From assembly GCA_025934635.1 (NCBI GenBank), contig JAICWX010000093.1:1-26748 (forward strand): a DNA stretch of 26,748 bases, given 5' to 3'. The stretch's first letter is position 1. Each line of letters opens with the position of its first letter. This document shows, piece after piece, positions 7,536 to 14,369 of this stretch. The position numbers and the translations under genes were made by a program. The DNA is from Streptosporangiaceae bacterium. Lineage in GTDB: Bacteria > Actinomycetota > Actinomycetes > Streptosporangiales > Streptosporangiaceae. Below the pieces are notes generated by a model. The model had not been told where the DNA came from. It worked only from the letters and a program-made list of their open reading frames with translations, and ran no database searches.

Positions 7536-8147
7536 ATGGGCCGCATCGCCGGGGTCACCGCCGCCGAGACCAGGGAGCGGCTGCTCCGCGCGGCCGCCGA
7601 CGTGTTCGCCGAGCGCGGCTACGACGGCACCCGGGTGGCCGACATCGCCGCCGCGGCCGGGGTGAGCAACGGCGCGCTGTACGCACACTTCGGCTCGAAG
7701 GCAGACCTGCTGGTCGCCGCGCTGCGGACACACGGGCGGCACCTGCTCGGCCAGCTGTTCGCGGCGGATCCCGACCGGCCGGTGGTCGACCTGCTGCTGA
7801 CCGTGGGCCGGTCGCTGCCGCGGTGCCGTGACGCCCTCATCGTCGAGGCGCTGGTGGCGGCGCGGCGCGACGAGGACGTGGCCGGGCCGATGCGCGAGTA
7901 CGTCGGCGAGCGGGCCGACTGGCTGGCCGACCTGGTGGACCTGGCCCAGAGCCGCGGCGAGCTCGACGAGGCGACCTCACCACGGGCCCTGGCCCACTTC
8001 TGCCTGCTGCTGGCGATGGGCAGCGCGCTGGTCACGCCGGACCTGCACGAGGTGGGCGAGGACGAGTGGGCCGCGCTGCTGGCCCGGGTGGCGGGGGCGC
8101 TGGCCGGCGCCGGTGCTGAGAAGGCTCATACGGGAGGACAACGATGA
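7536..8147 (+). CDS. TetR-family regulator of the ferredoxin-P450 operon
   Basis: 203 residues. The N-terminal TetR helix-turn-helix is clear (TRERLLRAAADVFAERGYDG, VADIAAAAGVSNGALYAHF, KADLLVAALRTHG) and an all-helical ligand domain follows. It is the first gene of a three-gene operon: its stop overlaps the ferredoxin start (ATGA at 8144-8147). The ATG at 7536 is supported by the promoter geometry rather than by a ribosome site. It probably represses its own operon in response to a substrate or product of the P450. Confidence 0.88.
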   Translation: MGRIAGVTAAETRERLLRAAADVFAERGYDGTRVADIAAAAGVSNGALYAHFGSKADLLVAALRTHGRHLLGQLFAADPDRPVVDLLLTVGRSLPRCRDALIVEALVAARRDEDVAGPMREYVGERADWLADLVDLAQSRGELDEATSPRALAHFCLLLAMGSALVTPDLHEVGEDEWAALLARVAGALAGAGAEKAHTGGQR

Positions 8148-8341
8148 AGGTGCAGATCGGCCCCGAGCGCTGCCAGGGGCACGGCCGCTGTTATGACCTC
8201 GCGCCGGAGCTGTTCGGCGCGGACGAGGAGGGGTACGGGCAGGTCCTCGGCGACGGCCTCGTCCCCCCTGACCTGGAGCGCGCGGCCCGGCTGGCCGCGG
8301 CCAACTGCCCGGAGCGCGCTATCGACGTCGAGGAGACCTGA
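8144..8341 (+). CDS. [3Fe-4S] ferredoxin, P450 redox partner
   Basis: 65 residues with the single-cluster pattern C10-x2-H13-x2-C16 and C55-P. The His in place of a fourth ligand is the mark of actinobacterial [3Fe-4S] ferredoxins that pass electrons from a reductase to cytochromes P450. GGAGG at 8132-8136 precedes the ATG. It is translationally coupled to the TetR gene upstream and separated from the P450 by one base. No ferredoxin reductase is encoded here; one from elsewhere in the genome must serve. Confidence 0.93.
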   Translation: MKVQIGPERCQGHGRCYDLAPELFGADEEGYGQVLGDGLVPPDLERAARLAAANCPERAIDVEET

Positions 8342-8342
8342 C

Positions 8343-9617
8343 ATGACCGTGGACGACCGCTTCGCCTCGCTGGAGCCCATCGGCGAGGAGCCGGAAGGCA
8401 TCCGCAGCGAGATCATCACCGGCCCGGTCTCCGACTGGGCGACCGACTTCTCGCACCTGGAGCCGGAGTGGGCCGCCGACCCCTACCCGATCCAGGATGA
8501 CCTGCGGCAGCGCTGCCCGATCGCGCACACCGACCGGTTCGGCGGCGCCTGGCTGCCCACCCGCTTCGAGGACGTGGCGGCGATCGCCTACGACACCGAG
8601 CGGTTCTCCTCGCGCGCGATCATCATGGGCAACTTCCGGCCGCCCCGCGACATCGCCCCGATCGGCGGCTCGCCGCCCATCTCCTCCGACCCGCCCTTCC
8701 ACCAGCACGCGCGCAAGCTGCTGATGGGGGCGTTCACCAAGACCGCCATCACCCGCCAGGAGCCGGCCACCCGGGCGTTCTGCCACGAGCTCATCGACAA
8801 GCTCGAGGGACAGGACGTGGTCGACGCGGCCGCCGAGTACGCGCAGCACATCCCGATGCGGGTCATCGCCGACATGCTCGGCTTCCCGCCGGAGGACGGG
8901 CCGCAGTTCGCCGAGTTCGTCGAGGACCTGCTGGAGGGGATCAACCTGCCCCCCGAGGACCGCATCACGCGGATGGAGCGGCTGTTCCAGTACCTGCTCG
9001 ATCAAGTCAACGACCATCTAGACAATCCGCGCGACGACATCACCAGCTACCTGCTCGGCGCCGAGATCTTGGGGACGAAGCTGACGGCGGACCACGTCAC
9101 CGGGGCGATGGCCCTGCTGCTGATCGCCGGCATCGACACCACCTGGAGCGCGATCGGGTCGTCGCTGTGGCACCTGGCCAGCCACCCGGCCGACCGGCGG
9201 CGGCTGCTGGACGAGCCCGCGCTGCTGCCGGTGGCGATGGAGGAGTTCCTCCGCGCCTACGCCCCGGTGACCATGGCCCGGCTGGTCAAGGAGGACATGA
9301 CCTGGCACGGCGCGGAGATGAAGGCCGACGACTGGATCCTGCTGTCGTTCCCGGCCGCCAACCGCGACCCGGCGCAGTTCGACCGGGCCGGCGAGGTCGT
9401 CATCGACCGCCAGGTCAACCGGCACGCGGCCTTCGGCCTCGGCATCCACCGCTGCCTGGGCTCGCACCTGGCACGGATGGAGCTGCGGGTCGCGCTGGAT
9501 GTCTGGCTGGAGCGGATCGGCGAGTTTACCCTGGCCGACCCGGCCGCGGTGCGCTGGTCGACCGGCCAGATCCGCGGTCCGCGCGCGCTCCCGCTCAAGA
9601 TCAAAAAGATCAACTAG
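8343..9617 (+). CDS. Cytochrome P450 monooxygenase
   Basis: 424 residues, soluble bacterial class I P450. The C-helix shows H120-x3-R124. The I-helix oxygen-activation motif is AGIDTT (262-267). The K-helix ExxR is E301-FL-R304. The heme loop FGLGIHRCLG supplies the thiolate ligand Cys371. It would hydroxylate or otherwise oxidise a small organic substrate, taking electrons from the ferredoxin encoded just before it. Substrate cannot be read from the sequence. It converges on the aroD-like gene with a 59-base gap. Whether it works with the peptide/aroKB operon on the other strand is open. Confidence 0.93.
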   Translation: MTVDDRFASLEPIGEEPEGIRSEIITGPVSDWATDFSHLEPEWAADPYPIQDDLRQRCPIAHTDRFGGAWLPTRFEDVAAIAYDTERFSSRAIIMGNFRPPRDIAPIGGSPPISSDPPFHQHARKLLMGAFTKTAITRQEPATRAFCHELIDKLEGQDVVDAAAEYAQHIPMRVIADMLGFPPEDGPQFAEFVEDLLEGINLPPEDRITRMERLFQYLLDQVNDHLDNPRDDITSYLLGAEILGTKLTADHVTGAMALLLIAGIDTTWSAIGSSLWHLASHPADRRRLLDEPALLPVAMEEFLRAYAPVTMARLVKEDMTWHGAEMKADDWILLSFPAANRDPAQFDRAGEVVIDRQVNRHAAFGLGIHRCLGSHLARMELRVALDVWLERIGEFTLADPAAVRWSTGQIRGPRALPLKIKKIN

Positions 9618-9676
9618 GGACCGAACGGGCTCCGTCCCCCGCCCACGACCACCGGCTTCGGCTCGCGAGGCCGGCC

Positions 9677-10528
9677 TTACCGCTCGGCCTGGACGGTGAC
9701 GCCCGGCAGGGCGTCCGCGACCCTGGCCGCCAGCGCCGGGGCGTCGCCGGCGCTCGTCCGCAGGCTCACGTGCAGCTCGGCGCCCCGCGGGGCTCTGTCC
9801 TGGGCCTCGCGGACGGCCTGGTCGTGCCGGTCGGACGAGGTGATGTGGAGGTAGACCGCGGTGGCCGGGCCGACCGTGCCGAGGCCGTAGCGGCCGGTCA
9901 TCTCGTCGACGGTGATCTGCCCGGGGGCGGTCTGGCTGGCCGCGGCGGCCGAGCCGTAGGTCAGCACGGTGTGCGGGAAGGCGGGGGCCAGGATCCGGGT
10001 GCAGGTGCCCGCGGCGCCCATGGCCATGGCGATGACCGGCGTGGTGGCATCGGCCAGCAGCGCGAGCACCGGGAGCACGTCCGCGGGCGCGCGGGCCGTG
10101 CCGACCAGTTTCACCACGTCACAGCGGTCGCGCAGGGCTAGGTAAGTGCCGGGCAGGTCGGCGGGCATCGTGTCGTACCAGTGCTGCGAGGCGATGACCC
10201 GGGTGGGCGAGCCGTCCCCGGCGGCCACCTGGTCCAGGCTGTCCAGCTCGACGTCGATGTAGGCGGCGCCCGCTTCGCAGGCGGCGCGCAGGACGGCCAG
10301 CCGTTCAGGTTCCGGGCCGGCGAAGCCGCCGCGCTCGCGTTCCGGACGGCAGGTCAGGACCAGCGGCACCGGGGAGCCGGTCACCAGCTTCTCGACGTCG
10401 AAGCTGCCCATCAGGTCGAGGCGGACCTCGGCCAGGCCGATCCGGGGAGCGAGCCGCTGCAGCTCGGCCAGGCAGCTGGACGTGTCCGGCGGGGCCAGCG
10501 AGGCCGCTACCTTGTTGCCGCTGGTCAT
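9677..10528 (-). CDS. aroD: Type I 3-dehydroquinate dehydratase with C-terminal extension
   Basis: Residues 1-210 are a class I dehydroquinase TIM barrel, converting 3-dehydroquinate to 3-dehydroshikimate by a Schiff-base lysine. Visible active-site residues: E34-x-R36-x-D38, R61, H116, K140 (VVKLVGTA), R178 and TAPGQ (200-204). All are conserved in position. About 75 residues follow that ordinary AroD lacks; they begin RYGLGTVGPATAVYLHI, look like a small alpha/beta unit, and are not recognised. Many actinomycetes rely on a type II enzyme for the shikimate pathway, so a type I copy suggests a special or catabolic role. AGGAGG with 8-base spacing supports the start. It is 22 bases after aroKB, in one operon. 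A short inverted repeat (9652-9674) near its end may help termination. Confidence 0.87.
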   Translation of the reverse strand: MTSGNKVAASLAPPDTSSCLAELQRLAPRIGLAEVRLDLMGSFDVEKLVTGSPVPLVLTCRPERERGGFAGPEPERLAVLRAACEAGAAYIDVELDSLDQVAAGDGSPTRVIASQHWYDTMPADLPGTYLALRDRCDVVKLVGTARAPADVLPVLALLADATTPVIAMAMGAAGTCTRILAPAFPHTVLTYGSAAAASQTAPGQITVDEMTGRYGLGTVGPATAVYLHITSSDRHDQAVREAQDRAPRGAELHVSLRTSAGDAPALAARVADALPGVTVQAER

Positions 10529-10550
10529 GGAGGAGCCTCCTTTATCCGAG

Positions 10551-12137
10551 TTATCCGAGGGCCAGGTCGCGCAGCGCGCCTTCCAGCGTGGCGGTGTCGG
10601 CGGTGACGCCGCCCTCGGGCCGGCCGAGCTCGTTCAGCACCACGAACCGGACTCCGCGCCGGTACTTCTTGTCCCGCATCCAGGCCTGTTCCATGGCCGC
10701 CAGCCGGAACTCGCCCTGGACGGGCAGGCCCAGCCCGGTGAGCAGCCGCCGGTGCTCGCCCACCACCGACGCGGGGATGCGACCCTGGCGGAAGGCCAGG
10801 TGAGCGGCGGCCATGAGGCCCAGCGCGACCGCCTCGCCCTGGTCCTCGGCGGCCGGACCGCGGATCAGCTCGATCGCGTGGGCGAAGGTGTGGCCATAGT
10901 TCAGGACCACCCGGTCGCCCTGCTCCCGCTCGTCCCGGCTGACGATGTCGGCCTTGATCTCGATGCTGCGCGTGGTGGCCCGCTGGACCGCGGCCGGGTC
11001 GCGCTTTATCAGCGGCTCGAGCGCCCCGGTCAGGTGGCTGAGCAGGTCCGAGGGGCTGATCAGGGCGTGCTTGGCGATCTCGGCGAGGCCGGCCCGGAAC
11101 CCCCGCTCGGCGTTGTCGCAGGCCACCTCGATGTCACTGATGACCACGACCGGCTGGTGGATGGTCCCGACCAGGTTGCGGCCGCGGCCGAGGTTGATCG
11201 CGTTCTTGCCGCCGACGGCGGAGTCGGCCTGCGCGGCCAGCGTGGTGGGGACCAGGCCGAGCTTCATGCCGCGGTTGAACGTGGCCGCGGCGAAGCCGGC
11301 CAGGTCGCAGATGGCTTCACCGCCGACCGCCATCACGAGGTCGTCCTTGTGCAAGGCATGGTCGGCGAGCACGTCGGCCACCCGCTCGACGGCACCGAAC
11401 GTCTTGGCCGCCTGGGTATCGGGCAGAGCGAACCGGTGCGCCGGGATGCCCGCCCCGGCCAGCTGGTCCGCGATCAGGGCGGCGGTGGGCGCGTCGTCGC
11501 CCGCCTCGACGATCAGGGCCCGCTCCACCTCGGGCAGCGGCGGCAGCAGGCGGCCCGCGTGGCCGGTCAGGCCCGGCCCGATATGGGCGTAGTAGGTTCC
11601 GCCGACTGGGGTCACCAGCACGCTGGAGCTGCCGGGCGGAGTCTCGGGCAGCCGGTTGAGCCCGGCCAGCACCTCCATGGCGATGCCGTCCGGCCGCCGT
11701 CCGTCGGTATCCACGGTCAGGACGGACAGGTCCTCGTAGACGGGCAGCCGTCGCTTGTACACCTCGTCCAGGTCGGGCCGGCCCAGCATGGGCCGGAACT
11801 CGTCGGTCTGCACCCGGGACATGGCCTCGCCGTAGCTGACCCGCAGGTACACCACCCGGGCGTTGCGCAGCACGGCCCGGCTCCGCAGGTCCTCCACCGC
11901 GCCGCCGCCCAGCGCGATCACCGCCTCGGGCCCGCGGACCAGGCCAGCCACCGTGTCGTGCTCGAGCTGACGGAACCAGGGCTCGCCCTCGGTGCCGAAG
12001 ATGTCCCTGATGGCGCGCCCGTCGCGCTGTTCGATCAGCACGTCGCTGTCCACGAACGGCAGGCCGAGCCGCTCGGCCATGATGTGCCCCACCGTGGTCT
12101 TGCCGGCGCCCATGAAGCCGACGAGCACCACCACCAT
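10551..12137 (-). CDS. aroKB: Shikimate kinase / 3-dehydroquinate synthase-like fusion
   Basis: 528 residues in two domains. Residues 1-165 are a shikimate kinase with all key elements: Walker A GFMGAGKTT (7-15), D30/D32, R56, GGG (77-79), R115 and R130. Residues 172-528 are a dehydroquinate synthase fold: NAD-binding VGG-x-AICDLAGF, PTTLAAQADSAVGGKNAIN, E353 and K356 (GLAEIAKH), NYGHTFAH (H416, H420) and RDKK. Three normally invariant positions differ: the HGEAV zinc-ligand His is Gln433 (codon at 10839-10841), the Lys of GKN is Arg320, and the GGG of the NAD loop reads GGE. It may be a slow or altered synthase, or a sugar-phosphate cyclase with another product. AAGGAG with 8-base spacing precedes the ATG. 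It lies between the small peptide gene and aroD, same strand. Confidence 0.85.
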   Translation of the reverse strand: MVVVLVGFMGAGKTTVGHIMAERLGLPFVDSDVLIEQRDGRAIRDIFGTEGEPWFRQLEHDTVAGLVRGPEAVIALGGGAVEDLRSRAVLRNARVVYLRVSYGEAMSRVQTDEFRPMLGRPDLDEVYKRRLPVYEDLSVLTVDTDGRRPDGIAMEVLAGLNRLPETPPGSSSVLVTPVGGTYYAHIGPGLTGHAGRLLPPLPEVERALIVEAGDDAPTAALIADQLAGAGIPAHRFALPDTQAAKTFGAVERVADVLADHALHKDDLVMAVGGEAICDLAGFAAATFNRGMKLGLVPTTLAAQADSAVGGKNAINLGRGRNLVGTIHQPVVVISDIEVACDNAERGFRAGLAEIAKHALISPSDLLSHLTGALEPLIKRDPAAVQRATTRSIEIKADIVSRDEREQGDRVVLNYGHTFAHAIELIRGPAAEDQGEAVALGLMAAAHLAFRQGRIPASVVGEHRRLLTGLGLPVQGEFRLAAMEQAWMRDKKYRRGVRFVVLNELGRPEGGVTADTATLEGALRDLALG

Positions 12138-12185
12138 CAGCCTGTCTCCTTCACCCCGCGCCTGCGAGGGATGCTACCCGTCCCG

Positions 12186-12202
12186 GTGCCCGCTCAGGGC
12201 AC
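12186..12202 (-). promoter_or_regulatory. Hairpin between the small peptide gene and aroKB
   Basis: GTGCCC-GCTCA-GGGCAC forms a perfect 6-bp GC-rich stem with a 5-base loop in the 100-base gap between the peptide stop and the aroKB start. No T-run follows in the minus direction, so it may be a leaky attenuator or an mRNA-stabilising stem rather than a full terminator. Such stems often set the ratio between a short first gene and the enzymes after it. Confidence 0.45.
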
Positions 12203-12237
12203 GGCCCGGATCCGCGAGGGCCAATTCCGTTGCGCGG

Positions 12238-12381
12238 CTACAAGGTGTTGCCTAGCTGCTGCATCCCACTGCCGCTACCGCCGGGGAACATCCACTTGCT
12301 GCTGAGGATGGACTTCTCGTTCCCCTCCCCGTCGCGGATCGTCGCGGCGCTGCTGCCGAAGCTGTTCCCGTTCGAGAGCAT
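12238..12381 (-). CDS. 47-residue peptide, first gene of the aroKB-aroD operon
   Basis: A previously unmarked small gene. Its ATG (12381-12379) is preceded by GAAGGA with about 5-base spacing, and it ends in TAG (12240-12238). Nearly all of its 47 codons end in G or C, as in neighbouring genes, although the composition (Ser, Gly, Asn, Lys-rich; only two Arg-free of ordinary GC-noise bias) is unlike random GC-rich sequence. The N-terminal part is polar (LSNGNSFGSSAATIRDGEGN). The middle has SKWMFPGG, and the C-terminal part is GSGSGMQQLGNTL. There is no signal peptide, no Cys and no membrane segment. Position first in an operon, before a hairpin and two enzymes, is compatible with a precursor peptide that is modified, a peptide scaffold, or a small regulatory subunit. 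No family recognised. Confidence 0.6.
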   Translation of the reverse strand: MLSNGNSFGSSAATIRDGEGNEKSILSSKWMFPGGSGSGMQQLGNTL

Positions 12382-12497
12382 GAAATTCCTTCTGATCGAT
12401 AGTGAGTTCTAATAACTACTATCATCAGGAGCACCAGGATTGCCAGAGGCACGCCACCCGGGATGCGCCGCCCGGGATCAGGCCGGGGCGGGCTAGC
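12382..12497 (-). promoter_or_regulatory. AT-rich upstream region with long inverted repeat, before the peptide gene
   Basis: GATAGT (12398-12403) and ACTATC (12418-12423) form an inverted repeat around a 14-base AT-rich centre; with one bulged base the arms extend to 12393-12427 (TGATcGATAGT / ACTATCATCA). The low GC content contrasts sharply with the surroundings and marks the likely promoter/operator of the peptide-aroKB-aroD operon. No confident -35/-10 pair can be assigned. A 14-bp tandem duplication (CGCCRCCCGGGATS, 12452-12479) lies nearer the tetR stop. Confidence 0.45.
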
Positions 12498-13154
12498 TCA
12501 GCCCGGGGAGGTCAGGTAGGCGACGATCATGTCGCCGACCATGGTGCGGTACTGGTCGCGGCGGGCCGGGTCGAGCATGTCGAGGCCGAAGATGGCGCCG
12601 AAGGTGTGCCGGTTCGACACCCGGAAGAAGCAGTACGCGCTGATCAGCATGTGCACGTCGATGGGGTCCACGGTCCGCAGGAACACGCCGCTGGCGCGGC
12701 CGCGCTCCAGGATCCGCGCCAGCACGGAGACGGCGGGCGTGTTCAGCTCGCTCAGCGCCCGGGACTTGGCGATGAACTCGGCCCGGTGGATGTTCTCGAT
12801 CGCGACCAGGCTGATGAAGTCGGGATGCGACTCATGGTGGTCGAAGGTCACCTCGGCCAGCCGGCGGATGGCGGCCACGGGCTCCAGGTGCTCGACGTCC
12901 AGCTGCCGTTCGGCGTCGCGGGCGGTGGAGTAGGCCTGCTCCAGCGCCGCGATGTAGAGCTGCTCCTTGCCGCCGAAGTAGTAGTAGATCATCCGCTTGG
13001 TGGTCCGGGTCCGGGCCGCGATCTCGTCGACCCGCGCCCCGGAGTAGCCGTTCCTGGCGAACTCCCTGATGGCGACGTCGAGGATCTCCTGCCGGGTCCG
13101 CTCCTTGTCGCGCTGCCGTTCCGGAGCCGCCGCGGGCCGGGAGGTCTGGGTCAT
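12498..13154 (-). CDS. TetR-family regulator of the dehydrogenase/transport regulon
   Basis: 218 residues. Basic N-terminus, then the TetR helix-turn-helix (about residues 20-65: RQEILDVAIREFARNGYSGA, VDEIAARTRTTKRMIYYYF, KEQLYIAALEQAY). The C-terminal helical domain (SHPDFISLVAIENIHRAEFI; HMLISAYCFFRVSNRHTFGA) resembles the TetR_C group found beside aromatic-acid catabolic genes. AAGGA upstream with 7-base spacing supports the ATG. It is divergent from the alcohol dehydrogenase operon. The palindrome between them recurs before the MHS transporter gene, so this protein is the likely common repressor, with a pathway substrate or intermediate as inducer. Confidence 0.9.
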   Translation of the reverse strand: MTQTSRPAAAPERQRDKERTRQEILDVAIREFARNGYSGARVDEIAARTRTTKRMIYYYFGGKEQLYIAALEQAYSTARDAERQLDVEHLEPVAAIRRLAEVTFDHHESHPDFISLVAIENIHRAEFIAKSRALSELNTPAVSVLARILERGRASGVFLRTVDPIDVHMLISAYCFFRVSNRHTFGAIFGLDMLDPARRDQYRTMVGDMIVAYLTSPG

Positions 13155-13178
13155 CGCCGTCCTTTCCCCGGGATCCGG

Positions 13179-13192
13179 GAATCCCTGGATTC
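13179..13192. promoter_or_regulatory. Inverted repeat close to the tetR start
   Basis: GAATCC-CT-GGATTC is a perfect 6-2-6 inverted repeat about 25 bases upstream of the tetR ATG. It has the same spacing as the 13305-13318 operator but different bases. It could be a second operator affecting tetR itself or chance symmetry. Confidence 0.25.
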
Positions 13193-13297
13193 ATCATGTC
13201 AAGGCTTGCATCCCCGGTTCTCTTCCGTCGAGAACCGGACGGCTTTTGCGTCAAACCGGTAACGGCACCTTTACAACCACCCGTCCGTCGCGTACGA

Positions 13298-13325
13298 ATA
13301 ATGAACTAACAGGTTAGTACGTATC
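13298..13325 (+). promoter_or_regulatory. TetR operator with embedded promoter, dehydrogenase operon
   Basis: A perfect palindrome ACTAAC-AG-GTTAGT (13305-13318) stands 61 bases before the alcohol dehydrogenase GTG and about 150 bases before the divergent tetR ATG. The 28-base stretch around it matches, in the same orientation relative to the gene, the stretch before the MHS transporter gene at 20 of 28 positions. By comparison with that copy, TAATGA and CGTATC would be the -35 and -10 regions flanking the operator. Repression by blocking RNA polymerase is the natural reading. Confidence 0.75.
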
Positions 13326-13385
13326 AGGACGGGCGGGGCAGGCCAGCGGCAGTGCGAAGGGCAGCGCCCGGAAGGAGCTGACAAG

Positions 13386-14369
13386 GTGCGCGCGGTTGTC
13401 CTCGAGACCGAACCCCGGGCGCTCCGGCTGGTCAGCGACTGGCCCGAGCCGGAACCGGGACCGGGCGAGGTGCTGATCCAGGTGCGCGGGGTCGGCATCT
13501 GCGGGTCCGACCTGGCGCTGCACGCGGGACGGCGGCAGCCGCCGTCCTTCCCGTGGGTGGTCGGCCACGAGACGTTCGGCGAGATCACGGCGGCCGGCCC
13601 CGGCGTCGACGGCGGCCGGGCCGGCCAGCGCGTCGTCGTCGAGCCGAACATCTCGTGCGGCACCTGCCCGGCCTGCCGGAGCGGCCGCACCTCCGCCTGC
13701 CCGCACCGCCGGGTCCTCGGCTTCAGCGTGCCCGGCACGCTGGCCGAGCGGATCGTGGTGCCGGCCGATTTCGCCTGGCCGGTGCCGCCGGACTGGGGCG
13801 ACGGCGACGCGGTGTGCGCCGAGCCGCTGACCGTGGCGCTCGCCGCCGTCCGGCGGGCCATGACCTTCAAGGCCGATACCGCGCGCTGCCTGGTCATCGG
13901 GGCCGGCTCGCAGGGCACGCTGACCTGCGTCGCGCTGGCCGCGTGCGGGATCACCCCGGCGGTGCTGGATCCGCAGCCGGGACGGCGGGCCCTGGCCGCC
14001 GAGCTCGGCGCGCGTCCGGCCGGGCCGGACGAGTCAGGGTTCGGGCTGGTCTTCGAGACCTCGGGCGCGCCGGAGGCGCTGACCGAGGCGGTGGACCGGA
14101 CGGCGCGCGGTGGCCTGATCGTGCTGATGGGCCTGAACAGCCAGCCCGTCCCGTTGGCCACCCAGCGCATCGTGCAGCGGCAGCTGACACTGATGGGGTC
14201 GCTGATCTACGACCACCCGGGCGACTTCGCCGCGGTGACCGGCGAACCCAACCGGGCGCCGGGGCGGGTGCTGCAGGCCTGCTACCCGATGGCGGAGACC
14301 GAGGCGGCCTTCCGGGCCGCCGCCACGGTCCCCGGCAAGACCTGGATCCGCGTCGGGGCGGACACATGA
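13386..14369 (+). CDS. Zinc-dependent medium-chain alcohol/polyol dehydrogenase
   Basis: 327 residues, MDR family. Catalytic-zinc residues C39, H61 and E62 (GHE), and E146. Structural-zinc cysteines 91, 94, 97 and 105 (CGTCPACRSGRTSAC). NAD(P)-binding Rossmann motif GAGSQG (172-177). Closest in style to sorbitol/threonine/galactitol dehydrogenases, which oxidise a secondary hydroxyl to a ketone. In this operon it is a candidate for oxidising a cyclic polyol substrate such as quinate or shikimate, but the known quinate dehydrogenases belong to other families, so that is inference. GTG start with AAGGAG at 13372-13377, 8-base spacing. First gene of the operon; it overlaps the next by ATGA. Confidence 0.88.
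   Translation: MRAVVLETEPRALRLVSDWPEPEPGPGEVLIQVRGVGICGSDLALHAGRRQPPSFPWVVGHETFGEITAAGPGVDGGRAGQRVVVEPNISCGTCPACRSGRTSACPHRRVLGFSVPGTLAERIVVPADFAWPVPPDWGDGDAVCAEPLTVALAAVRRAMTFKADTARCLVIGAGSQGTLTCVALAACGITPAVLDPQPGRRALAAELGARPAGPDESGFGLVFETSGAPEALTEAVDRTARGGLIVLMGLNSQPVPLATQRIVQRQLTLMGSLIYDHPGDFAAVTGEPNRAPGRVLQACYPMAETEAAFRAAATVPGKTWIRVGADT

Noticed and set aside
9652..9674. CCGGC/GCCGG inverted repeat between P450 and aroD as a bidirectional terminator
   Set aside because: Only 5 bp with a 13-base loop and no T-run; too weak to call on its own.
10482..12305. Long plus-strand open frame opposite aroKB and aroD
   Set aside because: It is antisense to two genes with clear catalytic motifs; its composition (His, Gln, Val, Gly-rich) is the usual mirror of high-GC coding DNA.
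12238..12381. Peptide gene as a classical aromatic amino-acid attenuator leader
   Set aside because: It has one Trp and two Phe codons, without a run of regulatory codons, and the hairpin after it has no antiterminator partner or T-run that I can see.
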